A DNA stretch of 10,747 nucleotides from Ignavibacteriaceae bacterium (GTDB lineage Bacteria > Bacteroidota > Ignavibacteria > Ignavibacteriales > Ignavibacteriaceae), in assembly GCA_026193755.1 (NCBI GenBank), contig JAPHUI010000069.1, positions 1-10,747 on the forward strand, written 5' to 3'. Below, piece by piece: positions 1 through 7,020 of this stretch. Position numbers and translations under genes: made by a program. The first letter of the stretch is position 1. Each line of letters begins with the position of its first letter. The notes beneath the pieces were generated by a model. It worked only from the letters and a program-made list of their open reading frames with translations, searched no databases and had not been told where the DNA came from.

Positions 1-672
1 AAAGAAGCAAAAAACTTAAGTGTATTTGTTCAGGGTGCGTACAGAAGTAATTATGCAATAGTTGGATTTGCAATAATTTCTAAACTATTTGGGGATTCAG
101 CACTCGGAAAAGCTGCAATCATTCTTGCGTTTGCTTTACCTCTTTACAATGTACTTGCGGTTATTATTTTAACAGTGCCATTTAGAAAAGAGCGAAAATT
201 AAATATCAGTCGCACTCTTTTTGAAATAATATTAAATCCATTGATTATAGCTGTAATAGTTGGTCTACCATTTTCATATTTCAAAATAAAAATTCCTTCA
301 GTAATAAATCTTACACTCGGGTTTTTAGCAGAGCTGGCTCTTCCTCTGGCACTTGTAGGAATTGGTGGTTCGTTGAATCTTCAGAACATAAAAAAGGCTT
401 CAGGACTAGCATTCACTTCTTCTGCAATAAAGGTAATTCTCATTCCAATAATACTAACTGCAGGAGGTTGCTATTTTGGTTATAGAGGGATTGACCTTGG
501 AGTAATGTTTATTCTTTTTGCATGTCCAACCGCAATCGTTAGTTTTATTATGGCTGATGCAATGGGAGCTAACAGCAAGCTTGCAGGCAATATTGTTTTA
601 ATAAGTACAGTTGCTTCTGTTTTCACGATTGCGATCGGAATTGTGATTCTTAAAGAGCTTTCATTAATTTAA
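1..672 (+). CDS. AEC-family (auxin efflux carrier-like) permease, 5'-truncated
   Basis: This is the C-terminal 223 residues of an integral membrane transporter whose frame is open from the first base, so the start lies outside the window. Near its beginning it carries the motif VQGAYRSNYAIVG, which matches the conserved segment that opens the second half of AEC-family carriers (malate, auxin and other organic-anion permeases). Five or so hydrophobic helices follow, including the glycine/proline-rich stretch ELALPLALVGIGGSLNL and the FACPTAIVSFIMADAMG segment, both typical of this fold. The family moves organic anions across the inner membrane, but the substrate cannot be told from sequence. 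A GTG at 175 is internal to the conserved domain and is not a start. Twenty-three bases separate it from the next gene, so co-transcription is possible. Confidence 0.88.
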   Translation, partial: KEAKNLSVFVQGAYRSNYAIVGFAIISKLFGDSALGKAAIILAFALPLYNVLAVIILTVPFRKERKLNISRTLFEIILNPLIIAVIVGLPFSYFKIKIPSVINLTLGFLAELALPLALVGIGGSLNLQNIKKASGLAFTSSAIKVILIPIILTAGGCYFGYRGIDLGVMFILFACPTAIVSFIMADAMGANSKLAGNIVLISTVASVFTIAIGIVILKELSLI

Positions 673-682
673 TTGAAATTCG

Positions 683-689
683 AAAGGAG
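683..689 (+). promoter_or_regulatory. Ribosome binding site of the DUF4287 gene
   Basis: AAAGGAG sits six bases upstream of the ATG at 696. It is one of the strongest Shine-Dalgarno matches in the window and fixes the start of the DUF4287 gene. Confidence 0.8.
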
Positions 690-695
690 CTTGGA

Positions 696-1250
696 ATGGC
701 TAAAAAAATTAGTGACGAAGCTGTAAAAAAAAGTACCGATAAAACCTGGAAAGAATGGTTTTCGATATTAAATAAAGCCGGTGCGAAGAAAATGGAACAT
801 AAACAGGTTGCTAAATTGTTACATACAAGGTATGGGCTTTCAGGTTGGTGGTCGCAGATGGTAACAGTTCAGTATGAACAGGAAGTTAAAGGAAGAAAGA
901 AACACCAAACAACTTCAGGATATCAAATAAGTAAAAGTGTTACACTTTTTTCCCCGATTACCAAAATTTTTAATTCCATCAATTCTCCGCTTAAGAGAAT
1001 AGTATGGTTAAACGATCCTGCGATTACTATAACAAAATCAACAAAGAATAAAGCAATTCGTGGGAAATGGATTGATAAAAAAACAAATATTGAATTTCAG
1101 TTTTATCTAAAAGATAAAGGCAAAACCCAGGTGGTAATTCAGCAGAGCAAAATCAAATCAGCAGAGGAAGCTAAAAGAATGAAAACCTACTGGGGTAAAC
1201 AATTAAATAATCTTAAAAAATATTTAGAAAAGAATCAGAGAATTAAATGA
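696..1250 (+). CDS. DUF4287 domain protein, SRPBCC-like C-terminus
   Basis: This is a 184-residue soluble, lysine-rich protein. Residues about 1-65 fit the DUF4287 domain: WKEWFSILNKAGAKKMEHK followed by LLHTRYGLSGWWSQMVTVQYEQ, with the hallmark WW and YE. Residues about 72-184 look like a divergent START/Bet v1 (SRPBCC, AHSA1-like) ligand-binding domain. They have alternating beta strands (WLNDPAITITKS, IRGKWIDKKTNIEFQF, KTQVVIQQSKI) and a final amphipathic helix with the YWGKQLNNLKKYLE signature common at the end of AHSA1-like proteins. The molecular role is unknown. The start is set by AAAGGAG six bases upstream. Its stop overlaps the next start as ATGA, implying translational coupling to the thiamine-binding protein gene. 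Confidence 0.87.
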   Translation: MAKKISDEAVKKSTDKTWKEWFSILNKAGAKKMEHKQVAKLLHTRYGLSGWWSQMVTVQYEQEVKGRKKHQTTSGYQISKSVTLFSPITKIFNSINSPLKRIVWLNDPAITITKSTKNKAIRGKWIDKKTNIEFQFYLKDKGKTQVVIQQSKIKSAEEAKRMKTYWGKQLNNLKKYLEKNQRIK

Positions 1251-1543
1251 AAGTTTTATTAGATTTTTGTGTTGTTCCAATCGGAGTCGGAGTTTCTGTC
1301 TCTGAATACATTGCAGCATGTCAGCGTGTATTAAAAGAAGCAGGGTTGAAGCACGAAATGCATATGTACGGAACTAATGTAGAAGGAGAATGGGATGAAG
1401 TTATGACTGCAGTTAAAAAATGTCACGAAGTTGTTCACCAAATGGGAGCGCCAAGAATTTCAACCACTCTTAGGTTAGGAACCCGAACAGATAAAAACCA
1501 GTCGATGGTAGATAAAATTAAGAGTGTGAAAGAAAAACTTTAA
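1247..1543 (+). CDS. MTH1187-family thiamine-binding protein (UPF0045)
   Basis: This 98-residue protein matches the small YqgV/MTH1187 family (Thiamine_BP, formerly DUF77). Members have a ferredoxin-like fold, assemble into dimers or tetramers, and bind thiamine or related pyrimidines. Visible hallmarks are the N-terminal strand VLLDFCVVPIGVGVSVSEYI, the YGTNVEGEWDEVM turn (family form: TxxEGxxxEVM) and the late RISTTLRLGTRTDK strand. The length is normal for the family, so it looks intact. The start codon overlaps the preceding stop (ATGA) and there is only a weak SD, consistent with translational coupling. These proteins are thought to buffer or sense thiamine or its pyrimidine moiety, but no thiamine gene or THI-box is seen nearby, so its link to the DUF4287 protein is unexplained. 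Confidence 0.92.
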   Translation: MKVLLDFCVVPIGVGVSVSEYIAACQRVLKEAGLKHEMHMYGTNVEGEWDEVMTAVKKCHEVVHQMGAPRISTTLRLGTRTDKNQSMVDKIKSVKEKL

Positions 1544-1591
1544 AAAAGTTAACATAAAAATTTTTCTCAAAGCTTAAAAATTATTTGTGCT

Positions 1592-2917
1592 ATGAAGCCT
1601 AAAAAAGAACCGATTGAAATTTTACTCAAGCCTATTAATGAATTTCTTCATCAAGAAGCTAGCGGTGGTATATTATTAATGATATGTACATTCATTGCTC
1701 TTGCCTGGGCAAATTTACCCTGGTCTGCTTCTTATCACGATTTATGGCATACCCATATAGCCGTAAAGTTTAGTAATCTTTTAAATTTGGATTACTCACT
1801 GCATTATTGGATAAATGATGGTTTAATGGCAATATTCTTTTTTACTGTGGGATTGGAAATAAAAAGAGAATTGCTTGTTGGTGAACTGTCATCGATGCGG
1901 AAAGCATCTCTGCCAATTGCAGGTGCAATAGGTGGAATGGTTGCTCCTGCATTGTTTTACATCATTTTTAATTCTGGTAGTAAGGGTGCTAACGGTTGGG
2001 GAATCCCGATGGCAACGGATATTGCATTTGTTGTTGGAATTATGGCGCTTCTTGGTCCACGCATTCCTTTAACTTTAAAAATATTTGTTCTTGCCTTGGC
2101 TATTGCTGATGATATTGGAGCTGTTCTGGTAATTGCAATTTTTTACACTGCGGAAATCTTTATCACTGCATTGGTCATAGCAGGATTAGTACTAGTATTA
2201 CTAGCTGTGCTAAATAAACTTGGCACAAAGAGTTTAATTCCTTATACAATACTGGGAATAATACTCTGGCTTGCATTCTTAAAATCAGGTGTTCATGCAA
2301 CAATAGCAGGAGTACTATTAGCATTTACCATCCCGGCATCTTCCAGGTACAATACACAAAAGTTTTCTGAAAAAGTAAAGGCTCTTATAAACAAATTTGA
2401 TTCAACCGGTAATCTTGGAGAAAACGTACTAAGCAATCAGGAACGCCAGACTGATGTTATGGCAATTGAAGAAAGTTGCCAAAAGGTTTTGACTCCCCTA
2501 CAGAGATTTGAGCACGGACTTCATCCGTGGGTTGCATTTTTTATAATCCCGGTTTTTGCCCTTGCAAATGCAGGTGTAACGCTTGCAGGTCTGGATATAC
2601 TTGTGGCATTGTTCAGTCCGGTCAGCCTTGGAATAATCATTGGACTTTTCATTGGAAAACAATTTGGAATTTTTGCATTTTCATTTGCAGCGGTTAAGCT
2701 AAAACTGGCATCACTTCCTGAAGGAGTGAACTGGAAAAATCTTTATGGTGCTGGAATTCTTGCTGGAATTGGTTTTACGATGTCTTTATTTATAGCAGGT
2801 TTAGCATTCAATGATCCAGCATTACTTGATCTTTCAAAGATTGGGATTTTAACCGGATCGCTGCTTTCAGGTGTTGTTGGATTTGTGTTCTTGAAATCAT
2901 CTAAAGCAAAGAATTAA
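1592..2917 (+). CDS. nhaA: Na+/H+ antiporter NhaA
   Basis: This 441-residue inner-membrane antiporter exchanges cytoplasmic Na+ (or Li+) for external protons in pH and salt homeostasis. The ion-site aspartates are present as the pair Asp173-Asp174 in LAIADDIGAVLV (D163/D164 in E. coli). The unwound-helix Thr142-Asp143 is seen in PMATDIAFVVGIMALLG (T132/D133), and the partner lysine Lys356 in GLFIGK (K300). Other signatures include FFFTVGLEIKREL, PWVAFFIIPVFALANAGV and GILAGIGFTMSLFIAGLAF. It is about 50 residues longer than E. coli NhaA because of a hydrophilic loop at about residues 251-311, a feature also seen in longer NhaA subtypes. No clear SD precedes the ATG, but the N-terminal IEILLKPINEFLHQEASGGILL fits the family start. 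An imperfect palindrome follows the stop. Confidence 0.98.
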   Translation: MKPKKEPIEILLKPINEFLHQEASGGILLMICTFIALAWANLPWSASYHDLWHTHIAVKFSNLLNLDYSLHYWINDGLMAIFFFTVGLEIKRELLVGELSSMRKASLPIAGAIGGMVAPALFYIIFNSGSKGANGWGIPMATDIAFVVGIMALLGPRIPLTLKIFVLALAIADDIGAVLVIAIFYTAEIFITALVIAGLVLVLLAVLNKLGTKSLIPYTILGIILWLAFLKSGVHATIAGVLLAFTIPASSRYNTQKFSEKVKALINKFDSTGNLGENVLSNQERQTDVMAIEESCQKVLTPLQRFEHGLHPWVAFFIIPVFALANAGVTLAGLDILVALFSPVSLGIIIGLFIGKQFGIFAFSFAAVKLKLASLPEGVNWKNLYGAGILAGIGFTMSLFIAGLAFNDPALLDLSKIGILTGSLLSGVVGFVFLKSSKAKN

Positions 2918-2925
2918 TTCCAAAC

Positions 2926-3022
2926 TGTCATTACGAGGAGCTTGCAACGAAGCAATCTATATGTAAAAATTTTCATTAAAGATTGCTTCGTCATCCCGGT
3001 AAATCTGTATTTCTCGCAATGA
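2926..3022 (+). repeat. Degenerate palindromic dispersed-type repeat
   Basis: The spacer between nhaA and gpmA holds a nested inverted repeat. The inner arms are a perfect 12-bp pair, ACGAAGCAATCT at 2947-2958 and AGATTGCTTCGT at 2980-2991. The outer arms, TCATTACGAG (2928-2937) and CTCGCAATGA (3013-3022), pair with one mismatch. From memory, the arm words (CATTGCGAGGAGC, CGAAGCAATCT) match a palindromic intergenic repeat that is common in many bacterial genomes, including this phylum. This copy looks eroded: the segments between inner and outer arms no longer pair well. As RNA it could form a hairpin downstream of nhaA, but no U-tract follows, so it is not called a terminator. Confidence 0.72.
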
Positions 3023-3107
3023 ATTTTTCTGTTCTACTCAATAATTCACTATAAATTATCTTCAACTCTTTCTATTTTTGAGTAATCATTTTTAATCGAA
3101 ATCAATA

Positions 3108-3112
3108 GGGAG
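3108..3112 (+). promoter_or_regulatory. Ribosome binding site of gpmA
   Basis: GGGAG lies five bases before the ATG at 3118 and supports that start. The translated N-terminus, [11 protein letters not shown], matches the family start exactly. Confidence 0.75.
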
Positions 3113-3117
3113 ATAAA

Positions 3118-3864
3118 ATGCATAAAGTAGTTTTACTTAGACACGGTGAAAGTACCTGGAATAAAGAAAACCGATTTACCGGATGGACAGATGTTGATTT
3201 ATCCGAAAAAGGAATTAATGAAGCACACAAAGCAGGACAGACACTAAAAAAAGAAGGATATACTTTTGATATAGCTTATACTTCAGTGCTAAAAAGAGCA
3301 ATCAGAACTTTATGGATTACACTTGATGAAATGGATTTAATGTGGATTCCGGTTATAAGAAACTGGCGACTGAACGAAAGACACTACGGCGCTTTACAGG
3401 GATTGAACAAAGCAGAGACAGCACAAAAATTTGGCGAGGACCAGGTAAAGATCTGGCGAAGGAGTTACTCGACACAGCCGCCTGCTTTAGAAAAAACTGA
3501 TGAAAGATATCCCGGCAAAGATCCACGCTACACAGACTTAACTAAAGATGAACTCCCATTAACTGAATGTTTAAAAGATACAGTTGCCCGCTTTGTCCCT
3601 TATTGGGAAAAAACCATTGCACCCACAATTAAACAGGGCAAGAAAGTTCTTCTGGCTGCACACGGGAACAGTTTAAGAGCATTGGTAAAATATCTTGATA
3701 ACATTCCCGAAGATGAAATAGTTGGCTTGAATATTCCAACAGGTATTCCACTGGTTTATGAGCTCGATGATAATCTCAATTCTATGAAAAGCTATTATCT
3801 AGGTGATTCTGACGAGATTAAAAAAGCTGCAGCGGCTGTAGCTGCGCAGGGAAAAGCTAAGTAA
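3118..3864 (+). CDS. gpmA: 2,3-bisphosphoglycerate-dependent phosphoglycerate mutase
   Basis: This 248-residue cytosolic glycolytic and gluconeogenic enzyme interconverts 3- and 2-phosphoglycerate through a phosphohistidine intermediate primed by 2,3-bisphosphoglycerate. The phospho-accepting His9 lies in [10 protein letters not shown] (residues 6-15). The active-site set is completed by Arg60 (SVLKRAIRT), Glu87-Arg88 in [10 protein letters not shown], and the second histidine His182 in [10 protein letters not shown]. The [14 protein letters not shown] and [18 protein letters not shown] segments are typical of the dPGM branch rather than of the broader acid phosphatase-like relatives. The length is standard and the Ala/Lys-rich C-terminal tail is common in the family. 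Its 22-bp spacing to the methyltransferase gene suggests possible co-transcription. Confidence 0.98.
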   Translation: MHKVVLLRHGESTWNKENRFTGWTDVDLSEKGINEAHKAGQTLKKEGYTFDIAYTSVLKRAIRTLWITLDEMDLMWIPVIRNWRLNERHYGALQGLNKAETAQKFGEDQVKIWRRSYSTQPPALEKTDERYPGKDPRYTDLTKDELPLTECLKDTVARFVPYWEKTIAPTIKQGKKVLLAAHGNSLRALVKYLDNIPEDEIVGLNIPTGIPLVYELDDNLNSMKSYYLGDSDEIKKAAAAVAAQGKAK

Positions 3865-3875
3865 AAATTTATAAC

Positions 3876-3880
3876 GGGGA
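3876..3880 (+). promoter_or_regulatory. Ribosome binding site supporting a TTG start
   Basis: GGGGA lies six bases before the TTG at 3887. No ATG or GTG lies in frame before the conserved methyltransferase domain at an acceptable distance from an SD. This site therefore decides in favour of the rare TTG initiation codon. Confidence 0.6.
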
Positions 3881-3886
3881 AATATT

Positions 3887-4447
3887 TTGTGCGATAATAA
3901 GAATCGGATATGCCCGGTAGAAAAGGCAGACAGTCTTGATACCAGATTTCGAAGGTGGTTCCAGAATCCGGAGAAAATTTTGAAGCCATATATTAAAGAA
4001 GGTATGACAGTCCTGGATTTGGGCTGCGGCCCTGGTTTTTTTTCTGTGGAGTTGGCTAAAATGGTTGGCTCGTCCGGTAAATTAATTGCCACCGATTTGC
4101 AGAAAGGGATGCTTGAGAAATTAAAAGAAAAGATTAAAGGAACACAACTTGAAAACCGTATTACTTTGTACAAGTGTGAAGAGGATAAAATAGGTCTGAC
4201 TGAGAATGTTGATTTTGTTCTGACTTTTTACGTCATACACGAAGTCTCTGACCAAGATAAGTTGTTTACCGAAATTGAAACTATATTAAAACCGAACGGA
4301 CAGATTTTAATTGTAGAGCCACCGTTCCATGTTTCAAAGTCTGCGTTTGAAAATACTATTCAAAAAGCTAAGGCTGTTGGATTTACAGAAGTTAAAAGAC
4401 CAAATGTGCTGTTTAATAAAGCGGTGATTTTGAGAAAGAAATCTTAA
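3887..4447 (+). CDS. Class I SAM-dependent methyltransferase (substrate unknown)
   Basis: This is a 186-residue Rossmann-fold methyltransferase. Motif I, VLDLGCGPG, is at residues 42-50. The acidic residue that contacts the SAM ribose is Asp70 (KLIATD), the post-II region VDFVLTFYVIHEV is at 108-120, and the LKPNGQILIVEP strand is at 134-145. The N-terminus carries CPVEKADSLDTRFRRWFQNP (residues 9-28). I recall a similar Cys-Pro / LD-x(3)-RR / NP leader from a group of small bacterial methyltransferases of unknown substrate. The compact C-terminal half lacks an obvious substrate-binding insertion, so the acceptor (small molecule, lipid or metalloid) cannot be named. Initiation is at TTG with GGGGA six bases upstream. 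It starts 22 bp after gpmA and may share its transcript. Two reverse-strand open frames across it are shadows. Confidence 0.87.
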   Translation: MCDNKNRICPVEKADSLDTRFRRWFQNPEKILKPYIKEGMTVLDLGCGPGFFSVELAKMVGSSGKLIATDLQKGMLEKLKEKIKGTQLENRITLYKCEEDKIGLTENVDFVLTFYVIHEVSDQDKLFTEIETILKPNGQILIVEPPFHVSKSAFENTIQKAKAVGFTEVKRPNVLFNKAVILRKKS

Positions 4448-4531
4448 ATGCTTGCTTTGAAGGGGAATACTAAATAATAATACTGAATGCAAAAAAAGCA
4501 TCTATTTATCTTTCATCGAAGAAAATTAGCC

Positions 4532-4560
4532 TTGACTTTATGATTTTCATTAACCATTTT
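4532..4560 (+). promoter_or_regulatory. Possible promoter for the PorV-like gene
   Basis: TTGACT (4532-4537) is a good -35 hexamer. With a 17-base spacer the matching -10 would be CATTTT (4555-4560), which is poor against the sigma-70 consensus. The location, 43 bases before the ATG at 4603, is reasonable, but the call is weak. Confidence 0.27.
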
Positions 4561-4602
4561 CTTGCAGGGTTTTAAACAATTAATGCATCGGGAGTCTCTT
4601 TT

Positions 4603-5643
4603 ATGCTGAAAAAATTAACCTTCTTTTCAATTGCCTTCCTACTTTCAATTACTTCTTTAAATGCTCAAACAGTTTTTGGAAAATATGCCGGAGAATTTAT
4701 GGCGATTGGTATTGGCGGACGACCACTCGGTATGGGAGGTGCATTTACCGGTATTGCAAACGATGTAACCGCAGGCTACTACAATCCTGCTGGCTTAGCA
4801 AATATAAATTATCCACAGCTTTCACTTATGCACTCGGAGCAATTTGGTAATCTGGTTAATTATGATTATGGCGCAGTTGCAATTCCATTTCAGAAAGATA
4901 TGAGTTTTGGTTTAAGCGTGATGAGACTTGCTGTTGACGGAATTCCTGATACACGAAATGCATTAATCGATGGGCAAACAGGCCAGCTGATAAGTGACAT
5001 TAATAATATTTATGCTCGACTTGATTATTCGAGAATAACTGAGTTTAGCAATCAGGATTGGGCTATTTATTTAACCTTTGCTAAAAGACAATGGCAAGAT
5101 TTCTATTGGGGCGCCAACATAAAAATTATAAGAAGAGATATAGCTGAGTTCGGTGCAACAGGAATTGGATTTGATATCGGTGCTTTCTGGATGCCAATTG
5201 AAAATCTTTCAGTCGGTGGTAACCTGCAGGATGCCACAACAACCTTAGTTGCTTGGAGTACCGGTACAAATGAACTCATTTCACCAACACTTAAATTAGG
5301 AAGTGCATACAGGATTACAGGAATTCTAGGCGGTTATATAATGCCAGCAGTTGATTTTGATATTAGATTTGAGAACAGAAGGTTTGCTGCTCAATTTAAT
5401 GTCGGACCAGTCAGTTTTGATGCACACGCCGGGCTTGAATGGAATATAGAAGATTTAGTTTATATCAGAGGCGGATATAGTGATGTTAAACAGTTTACAG
5501 TTGGAGCTGGTGTAAAACTTCCAAAACTAAACATCGATTATTCATTTGCCCGTTTTAGCCAGTCGGAGCTAGATAGACTTCCGGATTCACACAGGATATC
5601 GCTTATTCTTACTCTTGAAGAGCCAAGGTTTATGAGGGATTAA
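4603..5643 (+). CDS. PorV/PorQ-family outer-membrane beta-barrel protein
   Basis: This 346-residue protein has a clear signal peptide. The basic start MLKK is followed by a hydrophobic core, with likely cleavage after Ala21 (SLNA|QTV). The segment GGRPLGMGGAFTGIANDVTA (residues 38-57) followed by GYYNPAGLA is the hallmark of the PorV/PorQ (UPF0164, FadL-superfamily) barrels. The rest consists of alternating amphipathic strands ending in a strand with HRISLILTLEE. In type IX secretion, PorV is the shuttle or attachment-complex subunit that carries cargo from the translocon, while other paralogues in the phylum have unknown roles. Which type this is cannot be decided here, because no secretion-complex gene is adjacent. 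The ATG is preceded by GGGAG at 4590-4594. The gene converges on the response-regulator gene with only two bases between stop codons. Confidence 0.87.
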   Translation: MLKKLTFFSIAFLLSITSLNAQTVFGKYAGEFMAIGIGGRPLGMGGAFTGIANDVTAGYYNPAGLANINYPQLSLMHSEQFGNLVNYDYGAVAIPFQKDMSFGLSVMRLAVDGIPDTRNALIDGQTGQLISDINNIYARLDYSRITEFSNQDWAIYLTFAKRQWQDFYWGANIKIIRRDIAEFGATGIGFDIGAFWMPIENLSVGGNLQDATTTLVAWSTGTNELISPTLKLGSAYRITGILGGYIMPAVDFDIRFENRRFAAQFNVGPVSFDAHAGLEWNIEDLVYIRGGYSDVKQFTVGAGVKLPKLNIDYSFARFSQSELDRLPDSHRISLILTLEEPRFMRD

Positions 5644-5645
5644 AT

Positions 5646-6044
5646 CTAAGTTTCCTTTTCTGCTTTTTTATTTACATCAATTAATTTATCTACTGTGCTT
5701 AAAAGTACTTTGTTACTAACTGGTTTTGTAAGATAGATATTGGCTCCGAGTTCTTCTGCCTTTCTTTTATTTTCGCCGTATGCATGGGCTGAAAGACAAA
5801 TGATGGGGATGTCTTTATAACCTGATTTCCTCTTCAACTCTTTAATTAAATCCACACCGGAATAACCATTCTTCAAAGAAATATCCATAATAATAACTAC
5901 ATATTCTTTTCCATTTAATAAATCAAACATTGATTTTTTTGAATCGCAAAAATCAACATCAAATTTTTTTCTCAGGATAAGTTGAAGATATTTTTGGTTT
6001 TCAATTTCATCTTCGACAACCAGAATATTTGGTTTATTAGTCAT
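5646..6044 (-). CDS. Stand-alone receiver-domain response regulator
   Basis: This 132-residue single-domain CheY-like protein has no output domain. The receiver landmarks are complete: acidic pocket Glu11-Asp12 (VVEDEIENQ), phospho-acceptor Asp54 in IIMDISL, switch Ser85 in CLSAHAYG, and Lys107-Pro108 in YLTKPVS. Residues 1-123 form the domain and a short charged tail follows. It probably receives phosphate from an unlinked histidine kinase and acts by protein-protein contact, as no DNA-binding or enzymatic module is present. The VEDEIENQKYLQLIL start resembles receivers associated with hybrid kinases. It lies 81 bp downstream of the small membrane protein gene on the same strand, so the two may form an operon. 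Its 3' end faces the PorV-like gene with no terminator between. No strong SD is visible. Confidence 0.95.
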   Translation of the reverse strand: MTNKPNILVVEDEIENQKYLQLILRKKFDVDFCDSKKSMFDLLNGKEYVVIIMDISLKNGYSGVDLIKELKRKSGYKDIPIICLSAHAYGENKRKAEELGANIYLTKPVSNKVLLSTVDKLIDVNKKAEKET

Positions 6045-6125
6045 AATTACAAAGCTTGTTTTTTTTAAAAACTATCCTTTTCTGAATAAGAATTACACTT
6101 CGGATCAAACAATTAAATATAAAAT

Positions 6126-6374
6126 TTAAAGGTCGCTCGAAACATTCGATGTATCTACCCCTTTATAATTTGGTGGATAAGGTCCCTGATCAGGAACTTT
6201 CCGTGTGTTGTTAATAATAAAAAATATCACGAGTACAACTATTACTACTATCGTCCAAATCGTATTTTTATGCAAGTTATAAAAATGTGTTTTTTTTTCT
6301 ATTTCTTTTTTCCTGGCTTGTTTACCGAAAACGTCATTTGATCTTGATTTAATATTCTTCTGTTTTTTAGACAT
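6126..6374 (-). CDS. Small single-pass membrane protein, unknown function
   Basis: This is an 82-residue protein with no recognised family. Residues 1-36 are strongly basic (KKQKNIKSRS, QARKKEIEKK). A single hydrophobic helix follows at about 39-55 (IWTIVVIVVLVIFFIIN), and then a short polar, proline-containing tail (PDQGPYPPNY) of about 25 residues. By the positive-inside rule the basic N-terminus is cytoplasmic and the tail periplasmic. Support for a real gene is the coherent topology, the good promoter match upstream (6411-6438) and the same-strand receiver gene downstream. No clear SD precedes the ATG. It might anchor or regulate a membrane complex, but nothing in the sequence says which. 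Confidence 0.62.
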   Translation of the reverse strand: MSKKQKNIKSRSNDVFGKQARKKEIEKKTHFYNLHKNTIWTIVVIVVLVIFFIINNTRKVPDQGPYPPNYKGVDTSNVSSDL

Positions 6375-6410
6375 AAATTCTATCTAGATTAATTCTTACT
6401 TAAAATATTT

Positions 6411-6438
6411 ACTATAATAATATAATTCTGGTTGTAAA
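6411..6438 (-). promoter_or_regulatory. Candidate sigma-70-like promoter for the small membrane gene
   Basis: Reading the - strand, TTTACA (6433-6438) and TATAGT (6411-6416) each match five of six consensus bases and are separated by 16 bases. The predicted transcription start would be about 30 bases before the ATG at 6374. In such AT-rich DNA chance matches are common, so the call is moderate. Confidence 0.4.
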
Positions 6439-6953
6439 TGTAATGCAATAATTAATATCATCCACATAAATATTTATGCAGATTCCAAAGAGACCACAAG
6501 ATTTCAGAAATAAGCTGATTCAAATTGGATATGAAACTTCCCACAATAGGTACGATATATTATATAGAGGATAAAAAGTTATCACTCGGTAATAATTCAA
6601 GTAAATTTTACGATTCTGCTTATGTTATTAGGTAAGTTACTATAAAGCAAAGAGGTAATTGTTGACTAAGAAGAAATAACAATATTAGCAACCAAATCTC
6701 TCACGAGGAATCAACAAAAACATAGTATTAAACAACCCTTATTTATACTTCATTAACTTCTATTTTGTAGTAAATCTTTCAGGTCTTTTACACTGATACA
6801 GGACAATTCGAACTACCCAATTCCTTATTCTTTACAGATATTATTACAATAATCGTGAAAATTCGTTGGTATGATAATTGTTTTTGCTTTACTGCATTAA
6901 TAATACAAAGCGGTTGAGTCGGGGGTTTTTATTGTACCAAATGATATAATTTA

Positions 6954-6983
6954 TTGATTAAACTGAATGATTATATCTATATT
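6954..6983 (+). promoter_or_regulatory. Candidate promoter of the membrane-complex operon
   Basis: TTGATT (6954-6959) and TATATT (6978-6983), separated by 18 bases, form a reasonable -35/-10 pair. The start point would be about 35 bases upstream of the ATG at 7026. A second TATAAT at 6945-6950 has no matching -35. The promoter of this operon must lie in the intergenic region, but the exact site is uncertain. Confidence 0.35.
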
Positions 6984-7015
6984 TAAAAGTTAATTAATTA
7001 TTAAACGAATTATTC

Positions 7016-7020
7016 GAGGA
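7016..7020 (+). promoter_or_regulatory. Ribosome binding site deciding the ATG at 7026
   Basis: GAGGA ends five bases before ATG 7026. The in-frame TTG at 7023 would be only two bases from it. The ATG is therefore the better start, making the protein one residue shorter than the longest open frame. Confidence 0.7.

Noticed and set aside
175..672. A separate gene starting at GTG 175
   Set aside because: The same frame is open back to base 1 and encodes the conserved AEC motif before 175, so this is an internal codon of a truncated gene.
1535..1552. Small A/T hairpin AACTTT-AAAGTT after the thiamine-binding gene
   Set aside because: The stem is only A/T-rich, has no T-run directly after it, and is expected by chance in such AT-rich DNA.
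3795..4173. Two reverse-strand open frames overlapping gpmA and the methyltransferase
   Set aside because: They lie antisense to two well-recognised genes, show no family features and have odd Ser/Phe-rich composition typical of shadow frames.
4487..4501. Hairpin ATGC-A7-GCAT after the methyltransferase as terminator
   Set aside because: The stem has only four base pairs and no U-tract follows.
6775..6835. Reverse-strand peptide ending ISVKDLKDLLQNRS, resembling the start of a rhodanese domain
   Set aside because: It is a very short frame ended by a stop with no continuation of a rhodanese domain in any frame, so the similarity is most likely accidental.
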